NCBI RefSeq assembly: GCF_000715075.1
Contig: NC_134100.1
Span: forward strand, 31,106,042 to 31,170,041
Source of the DNA: Nicotiana tabacum
Taxonomy: Eukaryota; Streptophyta; Magnoliopsida; Solanales; Solanaceae
Direction of reading: 5' to 3'
Length of the DNA stretch: 64,000 nucleotides
Positions 20,831-32,114 of this stretch are shown one piece after another; positions within the stretch are counted from its first letter, which is position 1, and each line of letters opens with the position of its first letter. The notes beneath the pieces were generated by a model. It was given only the letters and a program-made list of their open reading frames with translations. It did no database searches and had not been told where the DNA came from. The translations under genes and the position numbers were made by a program.

Positions 20831-21480
20831 AGCATATTACTTCTTTTCTCTCAAGATCTGAAGCACTGTCCTCAGGTGCTGCTCATGATCTTCCCGACTC
20901 TGGAAATACACCAGAATATCGTTAATAAAGACAATGATGAATGAGTCAAGGTATAGCCGGAACACATTGTGCATCAAATGCATAAAGGCTGTTGAGGCAT
21001 TGGTCAGCTCAAATGACATAACAAGGAACTTGTAATGACCATATCGAGTCCTAAAAGCAGTCTTCGGGATATTTGGCTCCCGAATCTTCAATTGATGGTA
21101 ACCTGAGTGCAAGTCATCTTAGAAAATACTCGTGCGCCCTGAAGCTGGTCAAACAGATTATCAATACGAGGCAAAGGATAATGGTTCTTTACTGTAACTT
21201 TGTTCAACTGGCAATAATCAATACGCATACGCATATAACCATTATTTTTCTTCACAAACAAGACAGGAGCACCCCAAAGTGATACACTGGGCCAAATAAA
21301 ACCCTTATCAAGCAATTCTTGTAACTGATCCTTCAACTTCTTCAACTTAGGAAGGGCCATACGATATAGAAGAATAGAAATGGGTTGAGTGACCGGCAAC
21401 AGATCAATGCCAAAATCAATATCTCTATCGGGCGGCATGCCCGAAAGATCAGCTGGAAACACATCAGGAAAATCTCATAC
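20831..21480 (-). pseudogene. Reverse transcriptase of the minus Tekay-like element
   Basis: Conserved pieces are '[17 protein letters not shown]', '[18 protein letters not shown]', '[19 protein letters not shown]' and '[16 protein letters not shown]'. A frameshift at about 21095 separates the two halves. The catalytic box reads 'FINDILVY' where Gypsy elements have FIDDILVY, so the first of the two metal-binding aspartates is Asn and the enzyme would be dead even if the frame were restored. Confidence 0.85.
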
Positions 21481-21702
21481 TACTGGGACTGAATCAACTG
21501 AAGGGGCATCAATACTGATATCTCCCACATAAGCTAGATATGTGTCATACCCCTTCTCAACCATTCGCTGAGCCTTAAGGAAAGAAATAACTCTACTGGG
21601 GGTGTGATCTAAAGTACCCCTCTACTCAACACGCGGTACACCTGGCATAGCCAGCGTCATGGTTTTGGCGTGACAATCAAGAATAGCATAATGGGGAGAC
21701 AA

Positions 21703-22161
21703 CTAGTCCATGCCCAAGATAATATCAAAATCTACTATGTTGAGCAACAATAAATCGGCTCTGGTCTCAAAACCACTAAGAGCAACCAAACATGACCGAT
21801 GAACGTGGTCCACAACATGAGAATCTCCCACAAGAATAGAAATATAAATAGGGGAACTCAAAGAATCCCGAGGTACACCCAAATGTGGAGCAAAATAAGA
21901 AGACACGTAAGAGTAAGTGGAGCCTGGATTGAATAGAACCGATGCACCTCTGTGACAAACCAGTATAATACCTATAATGACAGAATCAGAGGCAACAGCC
22001 TCGGTATGGGCAGGAAGGGCATAGTATCTGGCCTGGGCGACCTCTACCTCCCCGACCTCCACCTCTAGCTGGCTGAGCAGGTGGGGTAGCAAGTGGAGCT
22101 GTAACCATAGCCTAAGAACTCTGCAGGACACACTGTGGCTGAGAAGTCTGTGGAGGTGCAC
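21703..22161 (-). pseudogene. Aspartic protease region of the minus Tekay-like element
   Basis: The active-site segment reads 'VLFNPGSTYSYVSSYFAP' where the family has LFDPGST, so the catalytic Asp is Asn. Downstream 'LLLLNIVDFDIILGMD' is the conserved end of this domain. The frame stops with TAG at 21703-21705 just after GMD. The protease would cleave the Gag-Pol polyprotein. Confidence 0.8.
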
Positions 22162-23441
22162 CCCTTCTAAGTCTGGGGCAATCCCTCACCATATGGAGTG
22201 TAGTACAATACTCAAAATAAGCTCTGGGAGGGCATGGTGGCTATGAATGGCTCGGGCCAGGTCTGCTGGACTGACCACTGAAAGCACCCCGCGCAGGAGG
22301 CGCATTAGATACTGGAGGTGCATAATAAGGCTCTTAAGGCCTAGGAGGAGCTGGAATACCACCAGCTGGTGGAAGAGCTGAATGAATGACGCAACTCATA
22401 TAACCGCTACCATGACGACCTGCAGCTGGTGTACGGGCACTAGAATAATGGCCCGACTCTCGAGACCTCTTGGCCTCCCTCTCCTCTCTCTCCCTAGCAT
22501 ACATACCCTCAATCCTCCTAGCAATGCTCACCACCTGCTGATATGCAATATCCATCTCCAACTCACGAGTCATGCTAGACCTGATACTGGGAATAAGACC
22601 CTCAATAAACCGGCGAACCCTCTCGCGAACAATAGAAACCAAGACTGGGGCATGTCTAGCCAAGCTGGTGTAATGGACAACATACTCCGAGATAGGCATA
22701 GTACCCTAGCACAAATGCTCAAACTCGCCATGCGTTCCTAAGGCTCTGAGGAATAAACTCTCTTAGGAACATAGCTGAAAACTAGGTCCAAGTCAGTGAA
22801 GCAGCCTTATCCAGACTGTCTAACTCATAGGTGTGCCACCACTCATAGGCGGCTCCTCAAAGCTGGAAGGCAGTGAAAGAAACCCCATTCGATCTTGATA
22901 TACCCATAGTGCGGAGGATATAGTGACACTCCTTCAGAAATCCTAAGGCATCATCTTATGCTAACCTACTGAATACAGGAGGATCATACTTCTTGAACCT
23001 CTCAAGTCTCTATTTCTCGTCTTCTGAAGCCGTTGCCCTGTCCTCGAGCTAACTTGGGACTACAGGCTGTACAGGAATAATCTCTGGGACCTGATCAACA
23101 TGCACTCGCTGATCAGGAGTGCGGGCGGCAGGAGTCTATGCTCCTCCCCTATCCTGAGATGTAGCTGCAGCAAGTGGAAGCAACTCTACCTGAGCCAGAG
23201 TGGTGTACATGCTCATGAAGTGCGCAAGAGTCTCCTAAAGTGCTGGAGTAGTAGTAGCAGTAGGCGTATCGGGAGCTTGGACTCTAGCTGGAACTGCTGA
23301 TGGTACCTCGGTGGTAGCTCGTGCGGGTGCTCTAGCTGCACCACGTGCACATCCTCAGCCTCTACCCCGGCCCCGGCCTCTAACGGCTGCAGTAGGGAGC
23401 GCAGGTGCCTGATCATCTATGGTAGCATGTGTCCTCACCAT
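22150..23441 (-). pseudogene. gag of the minus Tekay-like element
   Basis: The start Met (23441-23439) gives 'MVRTHATIDDQAPALP', followed by an Arg/Gly-rich stretch, the same plan as the plus-strand gag ('MVRTRATGQDEQ'). A retrotransposon gag segment 'VSIVRERVRRFIEGLIPSIR' lies at 22560-22640. The zinc knuckle near 22160-22230 reads 'YFEYCTTLHMVRDC', with Tyr at the first two Cys positions. At least six stops or frame changes break it. Gag would form the virus-like particle. Confidence 0.8.
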
Positions 23442-23626
23442 CTGTGAGAGAATAAAAGACAGAAGTTTAGAATTGTGATGTCAAAATCTCGCATGACAAG
23501 AAAATCAAATGAAGTGGAATTTTTCTAACAGTTATATAGCCTCTCGTAGATAAGTACAGACGTCTTCGTACCGATCAGCGAGACTCTAATAAACCGGCTT
23601 GTGATTCATGACTCCTATGAACCTAT

Positions 23627-23639
23627 ATCTCTGATACCA
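23627..23639 (-). other. Primer binding site, minus Tekay-like element
   Basis: On the minus strand TGGTATCAGAGAT follows the 5' LTR end (TGACA at 23643) by three bases and is complementary to the 3' end of initiator tRNA-Met apart from the last bases. Confidence 0.8.
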
Positions 23640-25424
23640 ACTTGTCACGACCTCGGTTCGCCCTCCGTGAACCATCGTGATGGCACCTAGTCTCTACGAC
23701 TAGGTAAGCCTGACAATGCGGAACATAAACAACAATTGCAGAAGAAATAATTTAAAAACTGAAATAGTGAAATAAAATAGTGTTTAAAATGTCGTTCGGC
23801 ATACACAATAACAACTCTTGAAACTAATAATATTTCCTAAAACCTGGAATCTCATGATCACAAGCCTTTGAATGTCTTCAAGCATCTAACTCCAGAATAT
23901 CTAACAAAGAAACGAAAGTACAGAAGGGCTAATACAAAAAGGGGAGAGTAGAAAAGGACTCTTCGGTCTGCGGACACGACAGATATACCTCGGAGTCTCT
24001 ACAAGCGCCTCATCTCAAGCGTGATAAGTATGAGTGGAAGTACCTGGATCTGCACATGAAAAACATGTGCAGAAAGGGCATAAGTACACCACAACAGTAC
24101 TCAGTAAGTACCAAGCCTAACCTTGGTCGGGTAGTGACGAGGAAGGTCAGGGCCCTACTGAGGTTAAATAAAATATAAGGTTCAACAGTGTAGAACAAAA
24201 CAGTATAAGTAAGTACAACAGTAAAAGTAGCACAGGATATAAAGGACATCAACAACTTCTATAGAGGCAAAGTAAACACAGAAAGAAATACAACTTAGTA
24301 CAAAGATAACAACCGAGGATCTCCCAGGATACCGTCCTATAGTCCCAAATATAAATATCCAGTGGATCTCTTGGGATACCGTCCCATAGTCCAACTCATA
24401 ATCCGAGGAGATCTCCCGGAATACCGATCCATAGTCCCAAATGTAAATACTCAGTACAGGAGGAATTCACCGGGTACAGTCCCGTAGTTCCAATGTAAAT
24501 GTGCAGGGGGGTCTCCCGGAATACTGTTCCATAATCCCAAAATAAACATACAGGGGGATCTCCCAGGATACCCATCTCGTAGTCCCAAAGTAAACACATA
24601 GCAACAACAAAAAGAGTACACAGTTCAATTCAAGTTCCATACCAAGGTAAAACAAATATTTCTAACCTAGCATGTTGCACGTAATCCAAATAAGGTAGTT
24701 TGAGCAAGTAAGGCAATTAAGTCAATTAGACATGCTTTCCTAAGCTAACAACATGCTCAAATTACAAGTAGTGTAAACAGGAAATGAAGCATACTAGTAA
24801 TTACTTAATGAAAACTGGATTTTAAACAATTAGCACAAGTATGCACTCGTCATATCACGTACAAGGTATTTCAATTATCAATAATACCAAAACCTAAGGG
24901 GAATGTCCACCACACAAGGTTAGGCAAGCCACTTACCTCGAACCGACTCAAAGTCAACCCGAAACCACGTTCTTGCCACGAGTACTCGACTCCAAATGGC
25001 CCAAATCTATTCAATTTAATTGCATAATGTAAATAATACTTCAAGTAACTGATTCTACAAATAAATTCTAAGCTAATACGCAAAATTAGGTAAAATGACC
25101 AAAATGCCCCTCGGGACCACATCTCGGAATCGGAAATCCTCACACTCTCACGAGTTCATACATATCAAGAACACTAAAACCGGAGTTCAATTGACCTCTC
25201 AAATACTCATTTTAAGGTGTCTTAATCTCAAGCCCTAATTACCCATTTTGCACTGAATTTTCCTAATTTTCACCACTAATTAGACCTTTAATCACATATA
25301 AACGAGATATGAAGTCAAAAATGATAAATTCAAGTGATTCCTCTTTGGCTTCCTCAAATATCTCCCTCAAAAGCTTCAATTCCATTCAAAAATGGTGGAA
25401 AAATGAAAAAGGGTCGCGTATGGG

Positions 25425-25435
25425 CTATTTAAATA
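25425..25435 (-). promoter_or_regulatory. TATA-like box of the minus Tekay-like LTR
   Basis: On the minus strand 'tatttaaatag' lies just downstream of the GC-rich word cluster. Confidence 0.5.
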
Positions 25436-25455
25436 TTGCCCAGGTTTTTATAAAA

Positions 25456-25740
25456 TTTCTTCAGTGCGATCGCGACCCATCACCCGCGTTCGCATAGCAT
25501 TGGCTATCCTCCCTTTATGCGATCGCAACCAGCTCTATCCGATCGTATAGAGCAATTCCATCACCTCACTGCCACTCTAAGTCCTTTTACGCGAACGCAA
25601 AGCTCTCCACGCGAACGCAATGACCGGGGCTGCTCACCCTACGCGATCGCACTCCTACCTTCGCGATCTTGATTTACAAAATCCACCTGGCCTCAACTTA
25701 CTCTATGCGATCGCGGATAAACTCACGTGATCGCAATGAA
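25456..25740 (-). repeat. Cluster of GCGATCGC / GCGAACGC words upstream of the LTR TATA box
   Basis: About ten copies of 8-10-bp CpG-rich words (gcgatcgcga, cgcgttcgca, gcgatcgcaa, gcgaacgcaa, cgcgatcttg) lie in 285 bp, spaced roughly 20-40 bp apart in an AT-rich LTR. Confidence 0.8.
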
Positions 25741-26396
25741 CAAAACATTGATGCTAAAACACCAGAAAACCAGCAAACTCCCAAAGACCAAAAGTGCCTG
25801 TTCGAGCATTCGAAATACACCCGAGGCCCCCGAGACCTCAACCAAACCTACCAATATATCCCATAACATCATTCAAACTTGTTCCAACCTTTGGAATGCT
25901 CAAAACAACATCAAAATACCATTTCTTTCTTCGGATTCAAGCCTAAGAATTCCAAAAACTCTCAAATCACGCTTTCGATCAAAAAGTCTATCAAACCTCG
26001 TCTAAATGACCTGAAAATTTGCACACACGTCATATTCAACATCACAGAGCTACTTCAACTTTCGGAATTCCATTCCAACCCTCGAATCAAAATCTCACTA
26101 TCGAATCGGAAACTTCAAAATTCAACTTTCGGCATTTCAAGTCTAAATTGGCTACGAACCTCCAAAACACAATTCGAACACACCCCTAAATCCGAAATAA
26201 CCCAACGGAGCTAACGAAACCATTAGAATTTCATTCCGAGTCCGTCTTAAATTGTTCCGACTACGGTCAAATTTTCAAAAATATAAGCTCTCATTTAGAG
26301 ACTAAGTGTCCCAAAACTCTCCGAAACTCCAAATAATTTCTCCCGACAACTCACAATAGCAGAAACAAACACGGAAAAAGTGTCCTAAAACTCTCA

Positions 26397-26635
26397 TGAT
26401 TGCTTTTGCTGTTTGCTGTTTGCAGTTTGCATTTAGTAGTAAATGGTGCAGATCATATCTACACATTTGTGTATGTGAAATAAAGGAATAAATAAAGTTC
26501 ATGCTGACTATGTGAATTTATAATTTCTTCTTTGATATCAGTGAAAAATATCTTTAACAGTTTAAGCCGATCAAATATCACAGAATATTTTTTCAAAGAA
26601 ATATATATTTCATTATTATATAACAATCTATTATT
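26397..26635. other. Gene-free AT-rich DNA between the Gypsy and Copia elements
   Basis: No gene or repeat recognised; it may include the last bases of the Gypsy LTR. Confidence 0.4.
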
Positions 26636-26979
26636 TGTTATAAATAATTATTTATTGGTGGATGTTCATAACTCATAAAAGAGTAATACCCACTACTCTT
26701 CTCCATTATCTCCATAACTTTCACTACTCCAATACTTATGGAGTTATGGTTGTAACTCCCATATCTCCATAATCTCCCCATGATCTTCCCCGTGATCTAA
26801 AATGTTTAATGTCATGTATATAACATTCTTTTGTATACCTCTATGTAATACTATAAATAGAGGATGAAGTGATATTGTACACACTTGAATACATGGAAGA
26901 AATAAGAATCTCTTCTCTATTGCTCCCTACATTCTTGTCTATTTCCTTGTTTTATTACTTTGAGCTAAGTTTCTTAACA
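26636..26979 (+). repeat. 5' LTR of the Copia element
   Basis: 344 bp, TG...CA, with TATA box 'tataaatag' at 26852-26860. Confidence 0.92.
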
Positions 26980-26993
26980 CATTATCAGCACGA
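26980..26993 (+). other. Probable primer binding site of the Copia element
   Basis: 'cattatcagcacga' directly follows the 5' LTR. It resembles the 'TATCAG' core of the initiator-tRNA-Met-complementary site found in many plant Copia elements, but the match is partial. Confidence 0.5.
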
Positions 26994-28854
26994 ATTTCTA
27001 TCCAATTGAGTTACTAAATCTACAAAATTGTCTTACATCAGAAAAAGCATATGTCTGTTGTGCCTGATATTCCTCTGGAAGAGATGAGTTTTCTTTTCCG
27101 TTAGCAATTTCAAATAATAGTATAAAATATAATAGAAGGAATAACAAGGTTGACTTGACTAGTACATCGTGAAAAGGCATATAATGCTAAGATATGTTTT
27201 CTAATTTTTTTTAATTAATTTATTTTCTTGTTAGTTTTTCTCAAAGGTTCTTTATTTTTCATGAAAGTTACCAATACAAAGTATTACTTTGTAAAGTTGA
27301 AAATACTTAGATGTAAACTAATTACTACTCATTGTTTTTCTTTCTACTATTTATTATAAGTTTAGTCCAATCTCTTTCACCTAATATTCAGGTTAGATCT
27401 TATATAAGAATCAGAAGCATATAATGATGCAGCCAAATGTTACATACTAAACCAGAGATCAAAGATGTACATAATTTAAGGAGCTACGCCAGCTTTTACA
27501 AAGTGATTTGAAGAACTTTGATTCCTTTGTTACCAGTAAATAGATACTTATTGTTATGGCTTGTGTAACACATATATGAGTTTAATTTTATTACTATTAA
27601 AAGTAGTATACAGTGAAAGGCTCAAGGGTGAGTCTACTTTGGCATATTATGTCATTAATTGAGTGTAAGACGGTGGGTTCAAGTCACAACACACTATGTT
27701 GATGAAAAGACGTTGGATTCGAGTTCCAACTCATTATGGTCTAACATTCCTTTATATGGGTAAGGCATTGGGTTTGAGTCCCAATGGACCCGTATTGATG
27801 ATATAATGATGACTAAAGAAATATAATTTTATTTCATGAAAAAACATAAAGTTTGTTCCATTAATTTGCTCCATTCTTGAAGTGAATGTGATAACGGTGC
27901 ATAATAAGTCTAAATAAAGACAAGTGGTTTACCAATGAACGTGGGCATGCCAAAGATCAAATAATAACAGTCATCATTATGGTAATTATAAAAAGGAGAA
28001 CAATAAGGATTCTCAAATGGATCCTTCAAAGGTGAAGGAATATGTATCAATGTGGTCTGTTAATACGAGACACGTTCACATGATTATAGTCCATTCATTA
28101 AAAATGTGACTTGTGATAAGCATTGTAAATGCAGGCTCATTCCTGAAAGTAAATGTTGAAATATATATGTGATAAAAAATATGCATAAGAATATGCTTAT
28201 GCGTGGTTAGATAAATACCACAACTCAGCTCTAAGGGAGGTTTGAGAGAAATAAAGATAATGAATATTACAATGTGGTTACATGAATATGTCATTGGTCG
28301 CGTACATGTGGTACGCCAAAAATATTTTGCCATGCCTTATAAAAAGTTATTAAAGGCAAATGTAAAGCAAGAACTGATTTTGCTTATGATGATTGACCAT
28401 GACTATAATAATTTAATTTTCTCTGTGAAGGAGATATTTACCATATGGATGGTGAGAAAAAAGTCTTGTAGTACAAAATCAACTAAGAGCTTCGAAAAAG
28501 CTAATTTACTACTACTTGGATAAATAAAATTGTCCATGACATTGATGTTGTAGTAAGTAAGAAATTTTTGAGTTTCAAATATATTAGCCAAAGTAGTTGG
28601 CAGATTGAGACTATATATGAAAGGAAGATTGATTATCTTCATATTACTATAATCATACCGGGTAAATATGAAAGGTTACCCGACTTTTCTTCTATTTGTA
28701 CTACAGATGTATAAGCATGATGATAGAATCACATGCCATAGTAAATTAAATGTTTACTGAAATAAACAATAGTTGGCATGACCGGTTGGCCATCTCGGTT
28801 CAATTATGATGCGAAAAATTGATTGAGAATTCACATTGACATATATTGAAGAAA

Positions 28855-29170
28855 TAGAAAGTTCTTTAAGAATTCTCTTGTGCTGCTTATTCTCATGATA
28901 TACCAGTCAAGATTGGGATTGAATCCATTGATTTCTGGAACGAATAGAAGGTGATATATATGGGCCCAGTCACCTGCCATGTGGACCGTTTACTATATAT
29001 GAATTTAATAGATGCATCTATTGTATGGTCACATTTGCGTTTGTTGTCAACTTGCAGTGTGGATTTTGCAAGGTTGATTTCTCAAATTATTAGAGCACAG
29101 TTTCAGAATATAAACTATAATACTTTATCTTGATAATGCTGGTTTAAATCCAACTTGATTTAGCAGAAAT
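28855..29170 (+). pseudogene. Copia integrase remnant
   Basis: The frame gives 'FSCAAYSHDIPVKIGIES', then 'MGPVTCHVDRLLYMNLIDAS', 'IVWSHLRLLSTCSVDFARL' and 'ISQIIRAQF'. This corresponds to the zinc-finger end and the first half of the Copia integrase core (family form GDI.GPI...Y..VLIDAS). Stops and the truncation after 29133 make it non-functional. Confidence 0.8.
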
Positions 29171-30599
29171 TGTATGCTTCCAATTATAGCTAAACTATTG
29201 GTTATGAGATGTATTATTTAACATACATCAGCACTTGTACTCATCTAGCTAAGTTATGATAAATTCTCCCTATCACAATAGGTTTAGGGTCAGGAACAAA
29301 ATAAGTTTTATCTGGAAATATAGATGTGCTATATGATTTAATTATCCCACCACAATGCACAAAGATAGGTCCCCAAAGAAGGTTGGGGATATGTGTTGGT
29401 GATCCCAACATTAGGAGGAGAAAATGGGCAGCTGAAAAGTGATACGCGGAATGAATTATTATGAATACATCTAGATCCTCGTACAAGAAAATGTGAACTT
29501 GAAGTTCAAGTGATAATTCATTTGAAATATATTGCTAGACGGATTTGCTGACCCAAAAAGCTAAATGTTATATTTCAATTGCTAATGCTCCAAATAGAAT
29601 AAAGTTCGTGATGGACATAGTCTATGGAATGCATGAAGCGTAATAGACTAATCGGTTCCAAAGATGAAACTCTTTGAAGAAGGAAAGGAGCAAATGATAA
29701 AGATGGTCATAATAAAGAGGCAAGTGCTTTATAAGAGCACCATGACATAACACTGTATAAGACCTCATGGGAGAGGCTCAGGTACCTGAAAATAATGAGA
29801 TTTCGATAAGTTATGTCTTTATTGTGTGATGATGGAACCGATGTAAAATAATTATTGACCATATTGTTTATATAATGTAGTGCTCAATATTATTAATATT
29901 GACGAGGATCTTAAGCTCAGATCTATCATGGAATTTGGACAGATAAATGATTGGCCAAATGAAAAATACGCAATAAAATTCACTTCATCTGAAAAATATG
30001 AAATTGGACGTATAGTCCATTGTGCAAAAAGTGAAATGAAAAATCAAGTCGATAGACATAAAGACAACTTGTGACACACTATTTGTCGTAAATATCCTGA
30101 CATTAGTTATATGGAGACAGATCCTCCTATGGTGGATGAAAATATTTTCAGGTTTTAATATGGCAATACATGAAAAACTTGATATGTGTATAATGAAAAT
30201 CCTTGAAAGATTTAAACTGTTCTGAAGCATATAGAGGTTCCCGAAAATTTTGTTAAATAAAGCTTCAGCCATCCATGTATGACATATATGATTTATTTTT
30301 GTTTCTTAGTGCACTAGGTGCACTTATGTTTCTTGCTAGAATCTTGAGTACAACGTTATACTAGCAAGATTTAACTTTAATTCGATATGGAGATACTGGA
30401 ATGCAGTTAGTAATATATTACAAGAGAATTATTGATAGATTTATTTATTCTAACAAATATTGTTAAAGTGTTTGGTTATGTAGATGCAGGGCATTACATG
30501 AAGTTTGTTCTTCATACCAAGATACTAACATCTTATAAATTAAGTGACTCAACAAGAATGAGACGTGTGATTTTTTTGAAGAGAATATTCTAATAATAT
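29171..30599 (+). pseudogene. Copia pol remnant, region between integrase and RNase H
   Basis: Fragmentary pol with stops in every frame. Short pieces such as 'YGDRSSYGG' and 'ASAIHV' fall where reverse transcriptase should be, but no RT motif is convincing. About 0.5-1 kb appears to be missing relative to a complete Copia pol. Confidence 0.45.
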
Positions 30600-30830
30600 T
30601 AAAAACGGTGCTGCTTGCATAGCTCAATTAAAAGAACAATACATTGAAGAAGACAAAGCACATTTAGCTAAAGTTTCTTTGCAGAGACAATCTTCAACAG
30701 AATGATGAAATAGATGTTCAACAAATTCGTTCAAGTGATAATTTGGCTGGATAATTCACTAAGGCTTTGACTGTCTCAACATTATAGACGTTGTCAAGCT
30801 TGGAATTCGTCGTCTCCGGAAAAAAAGTGA
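30600..30830 (+). pseudogene. Copia RNase H C-terminal remnant
   Basis: 'NGAACIAQLKEQYIEEDKAH', 'EIDVQQIRSSDNLAG' and 'FTKAL' match the end of Copia RNase H (form D.....CIAQ.K, ...IRS.DN.AD.FTKALP). The conserved Asp of DN.AD is Gly. 'aacaaaaacggtgctgctt' replaces the usual DNAAC start. The reading shifts frame near 30700. Confidence 0.8.
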
Positions 30831-31041
30831 TGTTTTCATCAGGGGGAGACAAATACGCGCTGTACTCTTTTTTCCTTGGCTAAGGTTATATCCCACTGGG
30901 TTTTCCTTGTAAGGTTTTTAATAAGGCAGAAAGTAATGCGTATTACAAGATATGTGTACTCTTTTTCTTTCACTAAGATTTTTTTCCTTCAAGGTTTTTT
31001 CTTAGTAAGGTTTTTAACAAGGTACATTATCCATGGACATC

Positions 31042-31051
31042 CAAGGAGGAG
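31042..31051 (+). other. Polypurine tract of the Copia element
   Basis: 'caaggaggag' immediately precedes the 3' LTR TGTTATAAAT. A second purine run 'atcagggggagacaaa' at 30838-30853 marks the end of pol. Confidence 0.7.
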
Positions 31052-31395
31052 TGTTATAAATAATTATTTATTGGTGGATGTCCATACCTCACAAAAGAGT
31101 AATACCACTACTCTTCTCCATTATCTCCATAACTCCCACTACTCCAATACTTATGGAGTTATGGTTGTAACTCTCATACCTCCATAACCTCCCCATGATC
31201 TTTCTCTGTGATCTAAAATGTTTAATGTCATGTTTATGACATTCTTTTGTATACCTCTATGTAATACTATAAATAGAGGATGAAGTGATATTGTACACAC
31301 TTGAATACATGGAAGAAATAAAAATCTCTTCTCTATTGCTCCCTACATTCTTATCTATTTTCTTATTTTGTTATTTTGAGCTAAGTTTCTTAACA
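31052..31395 (+). repeat. 3' LTR of the Copia element
   Basis: 344 bp, the direct partner of 26636-26979; TATA box at 31268-31276. Confidence 0.92.
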
Positions 31396-31765
31396 TAATT
31401 ATTATTATTATGAAAATTAATAAAACTATCCTAAATTTTTAGGAATTTTTTTATTCCTATATGCTATTTGAAAATTTATTACGAAAAATATTCAAATTTT
31501 TGTATTTATCCGATCTAAATACGTTTTAGTTACAAAATATATACAATCCATCTTAAAAGGCTCTCAATGTATTATTTGTACCTTCAATCAAGAGATTTTG
31601 TTACACCTTTTTTCTTTTTTCTCTCCTCTCACCTCTCTTACAACAAACAACATCAGTGAGCACGACTGAGAAATTTAAACATGCGTAAATTTCACCGAAA
31701 GCAATAGTAAAATACAGGAGGGGTCATTGAAATATCTCAGTATTAATAGTCAGATCGTGAATTAC
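31396..31765. other. Gene-free AT-rich DNA downstream of the Copia element
   Basis: No gene recognised. If the exon at 31766-31939 belongs to a gene, this would be the start of its next intron, but no following exon is visible before the Copia element. Confidence 0.4.
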
Positions 31766-31939
31766 CTCTTCGGGTCTTCCTTCAAGATTATTCACCAAAT
31801 CTATCATTAACGGGTTTTGTCTAGCCTTTCGCAAGTCCATTGTCTCCTTCCTCGATTTATTTCTCTCCTGCCTCGACATTTTATCTTCTTCCATAGGAGC
31901 AGGTACAAGTTTGGGAGGTCGATATACATTGCTGCCATC
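31766..31939 (-). pseudogene. Single exon resembling neuroguidin / Sas10-Utp3-C1D family
   Basis: On the minus strand, acceptor 'gagctacag' precedes 'gatggcagc' and donor 'gaagaggtaattc' closes the exon. It is 174 bp, phase 0 at both ends, encoding 58 residues with no stop: 'DGSNVYRPPKLVPAPMEEDK', then 'MSRQERNKSRKE', 'LRKARQNPLMIDLVNNL' and 'EGRPEE'. The 'YRPPK..P..M.ED' plus 'EGRPEE' pattern recalls plant neuroguidin-like proteins, which act with the small-subunit processome in rRNA processing. I found no partner exons nearby. It may be an orphan fragment left by rearrangement or transposon capture, or part of a gene whose other exons lie far away. Family assignment is from memory of the motif only. 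Confidence 0.55.
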
Positions 31940-32114
31940 CTGTAGCTCAAGACAAGAAACGTTCAACCATCTCTTTCACCTTAGGAAATCATATGGGAGA
32001 ATGAAAGAGTAAAATCATAATTTCAACTTTTTGAACTGCTAATGATCGAGTCAACTCTTGGAACAGGTAGAGGAGAAATGAACTAAAATGGTCATTTCAT
32101 GGTCAAGTACCAAT

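Larger units (their letters stand above)
17632..26396 (-). mobile_element. Tekay-like chromovirus (Ty3/Gypsy), defective, internal deletion
   Basis: Read on the minus strand the order is 5' LTR, primer binding site, gag, protease, reverse transcriptase, RNase H, integrase and 3' LTR. The pol products closely resemble those of the plus-strand element at 53635 ('RDVTIDDDGVLRMQG', 'RMKKYIVGFVARCLNCQ'). The left LTR edge (17632, TGTCACGACC) is firm; the right edge is uncertain within about 26.36-26.47 kb because the partner LTR lost that end. I see no convincing target duplication. Multiple stops, frameshifts and an LTR-integrase deletion make it inactive. Confidence 0.85.
23643..26396 (-). repeat. 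5' LTR of the minus Tekay-like element (~2.75 kb)
   Basis: The inner end is TGTCACGACC on the plus strand (23643). The outer end is near 26.4 kb: on the minus strand 'gggacacttagtctctaaat' at about 26300 matches 'gagacacttagtctcatatt', which lies about 130 bp inside the LTR at 53635. Contains the 55-bp repeats (24315-24600), a TATA-like box at 25425-25435 and a GC-rich word cluster (25456-25740). Confidence 0.75.
26636..31395 (+). mobile_element. Ty1/Copia LTR retrotransposon, decayed
   Basis: Two direct 344-bp repeats (26636-26979 and 31052-31395), each TGTTATAAAT...TCTTAACA, flank 4.07 kb of remnant gag-pol. The flanks ttatt and taatt are an imperfect 5-bp target duplication. A purine-rich 'caaggaggag' precedes the 3' LTR. 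Coding sequence is shattered by stops, but integrase and RNase H pieces are recognisable in Copia order. LTR divergence is about 5-6% by eye (18-19 substitutions, 2 indels). Lineage not assigned. Confidence 0.9.

Noticed and set aside
25669..26214. Overlapping plus-strand open frames of 65-111 aa
   Set aside because: They run antisense through the U3 part of the minus-strand LTR; their Lys/Asn/Ser-rich text is composition only.
26998..27180. 60-aa minus-strand frame with a signal-peptide-like Leu-rich segment
   Set aside because: It lies on the opposite strand at the start of the Copia internal region, with no support from neighbours.
27660..27800. Three phrases resembling a tRNA T-arm / B box ('ggttcaagtc', 'gattcgagtt', 'ggtttgagtc')
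   Set aside because: No acceptor stem, anticodon arm or A box at proper spacing; they are a repeated phrase within the Copia gag region.
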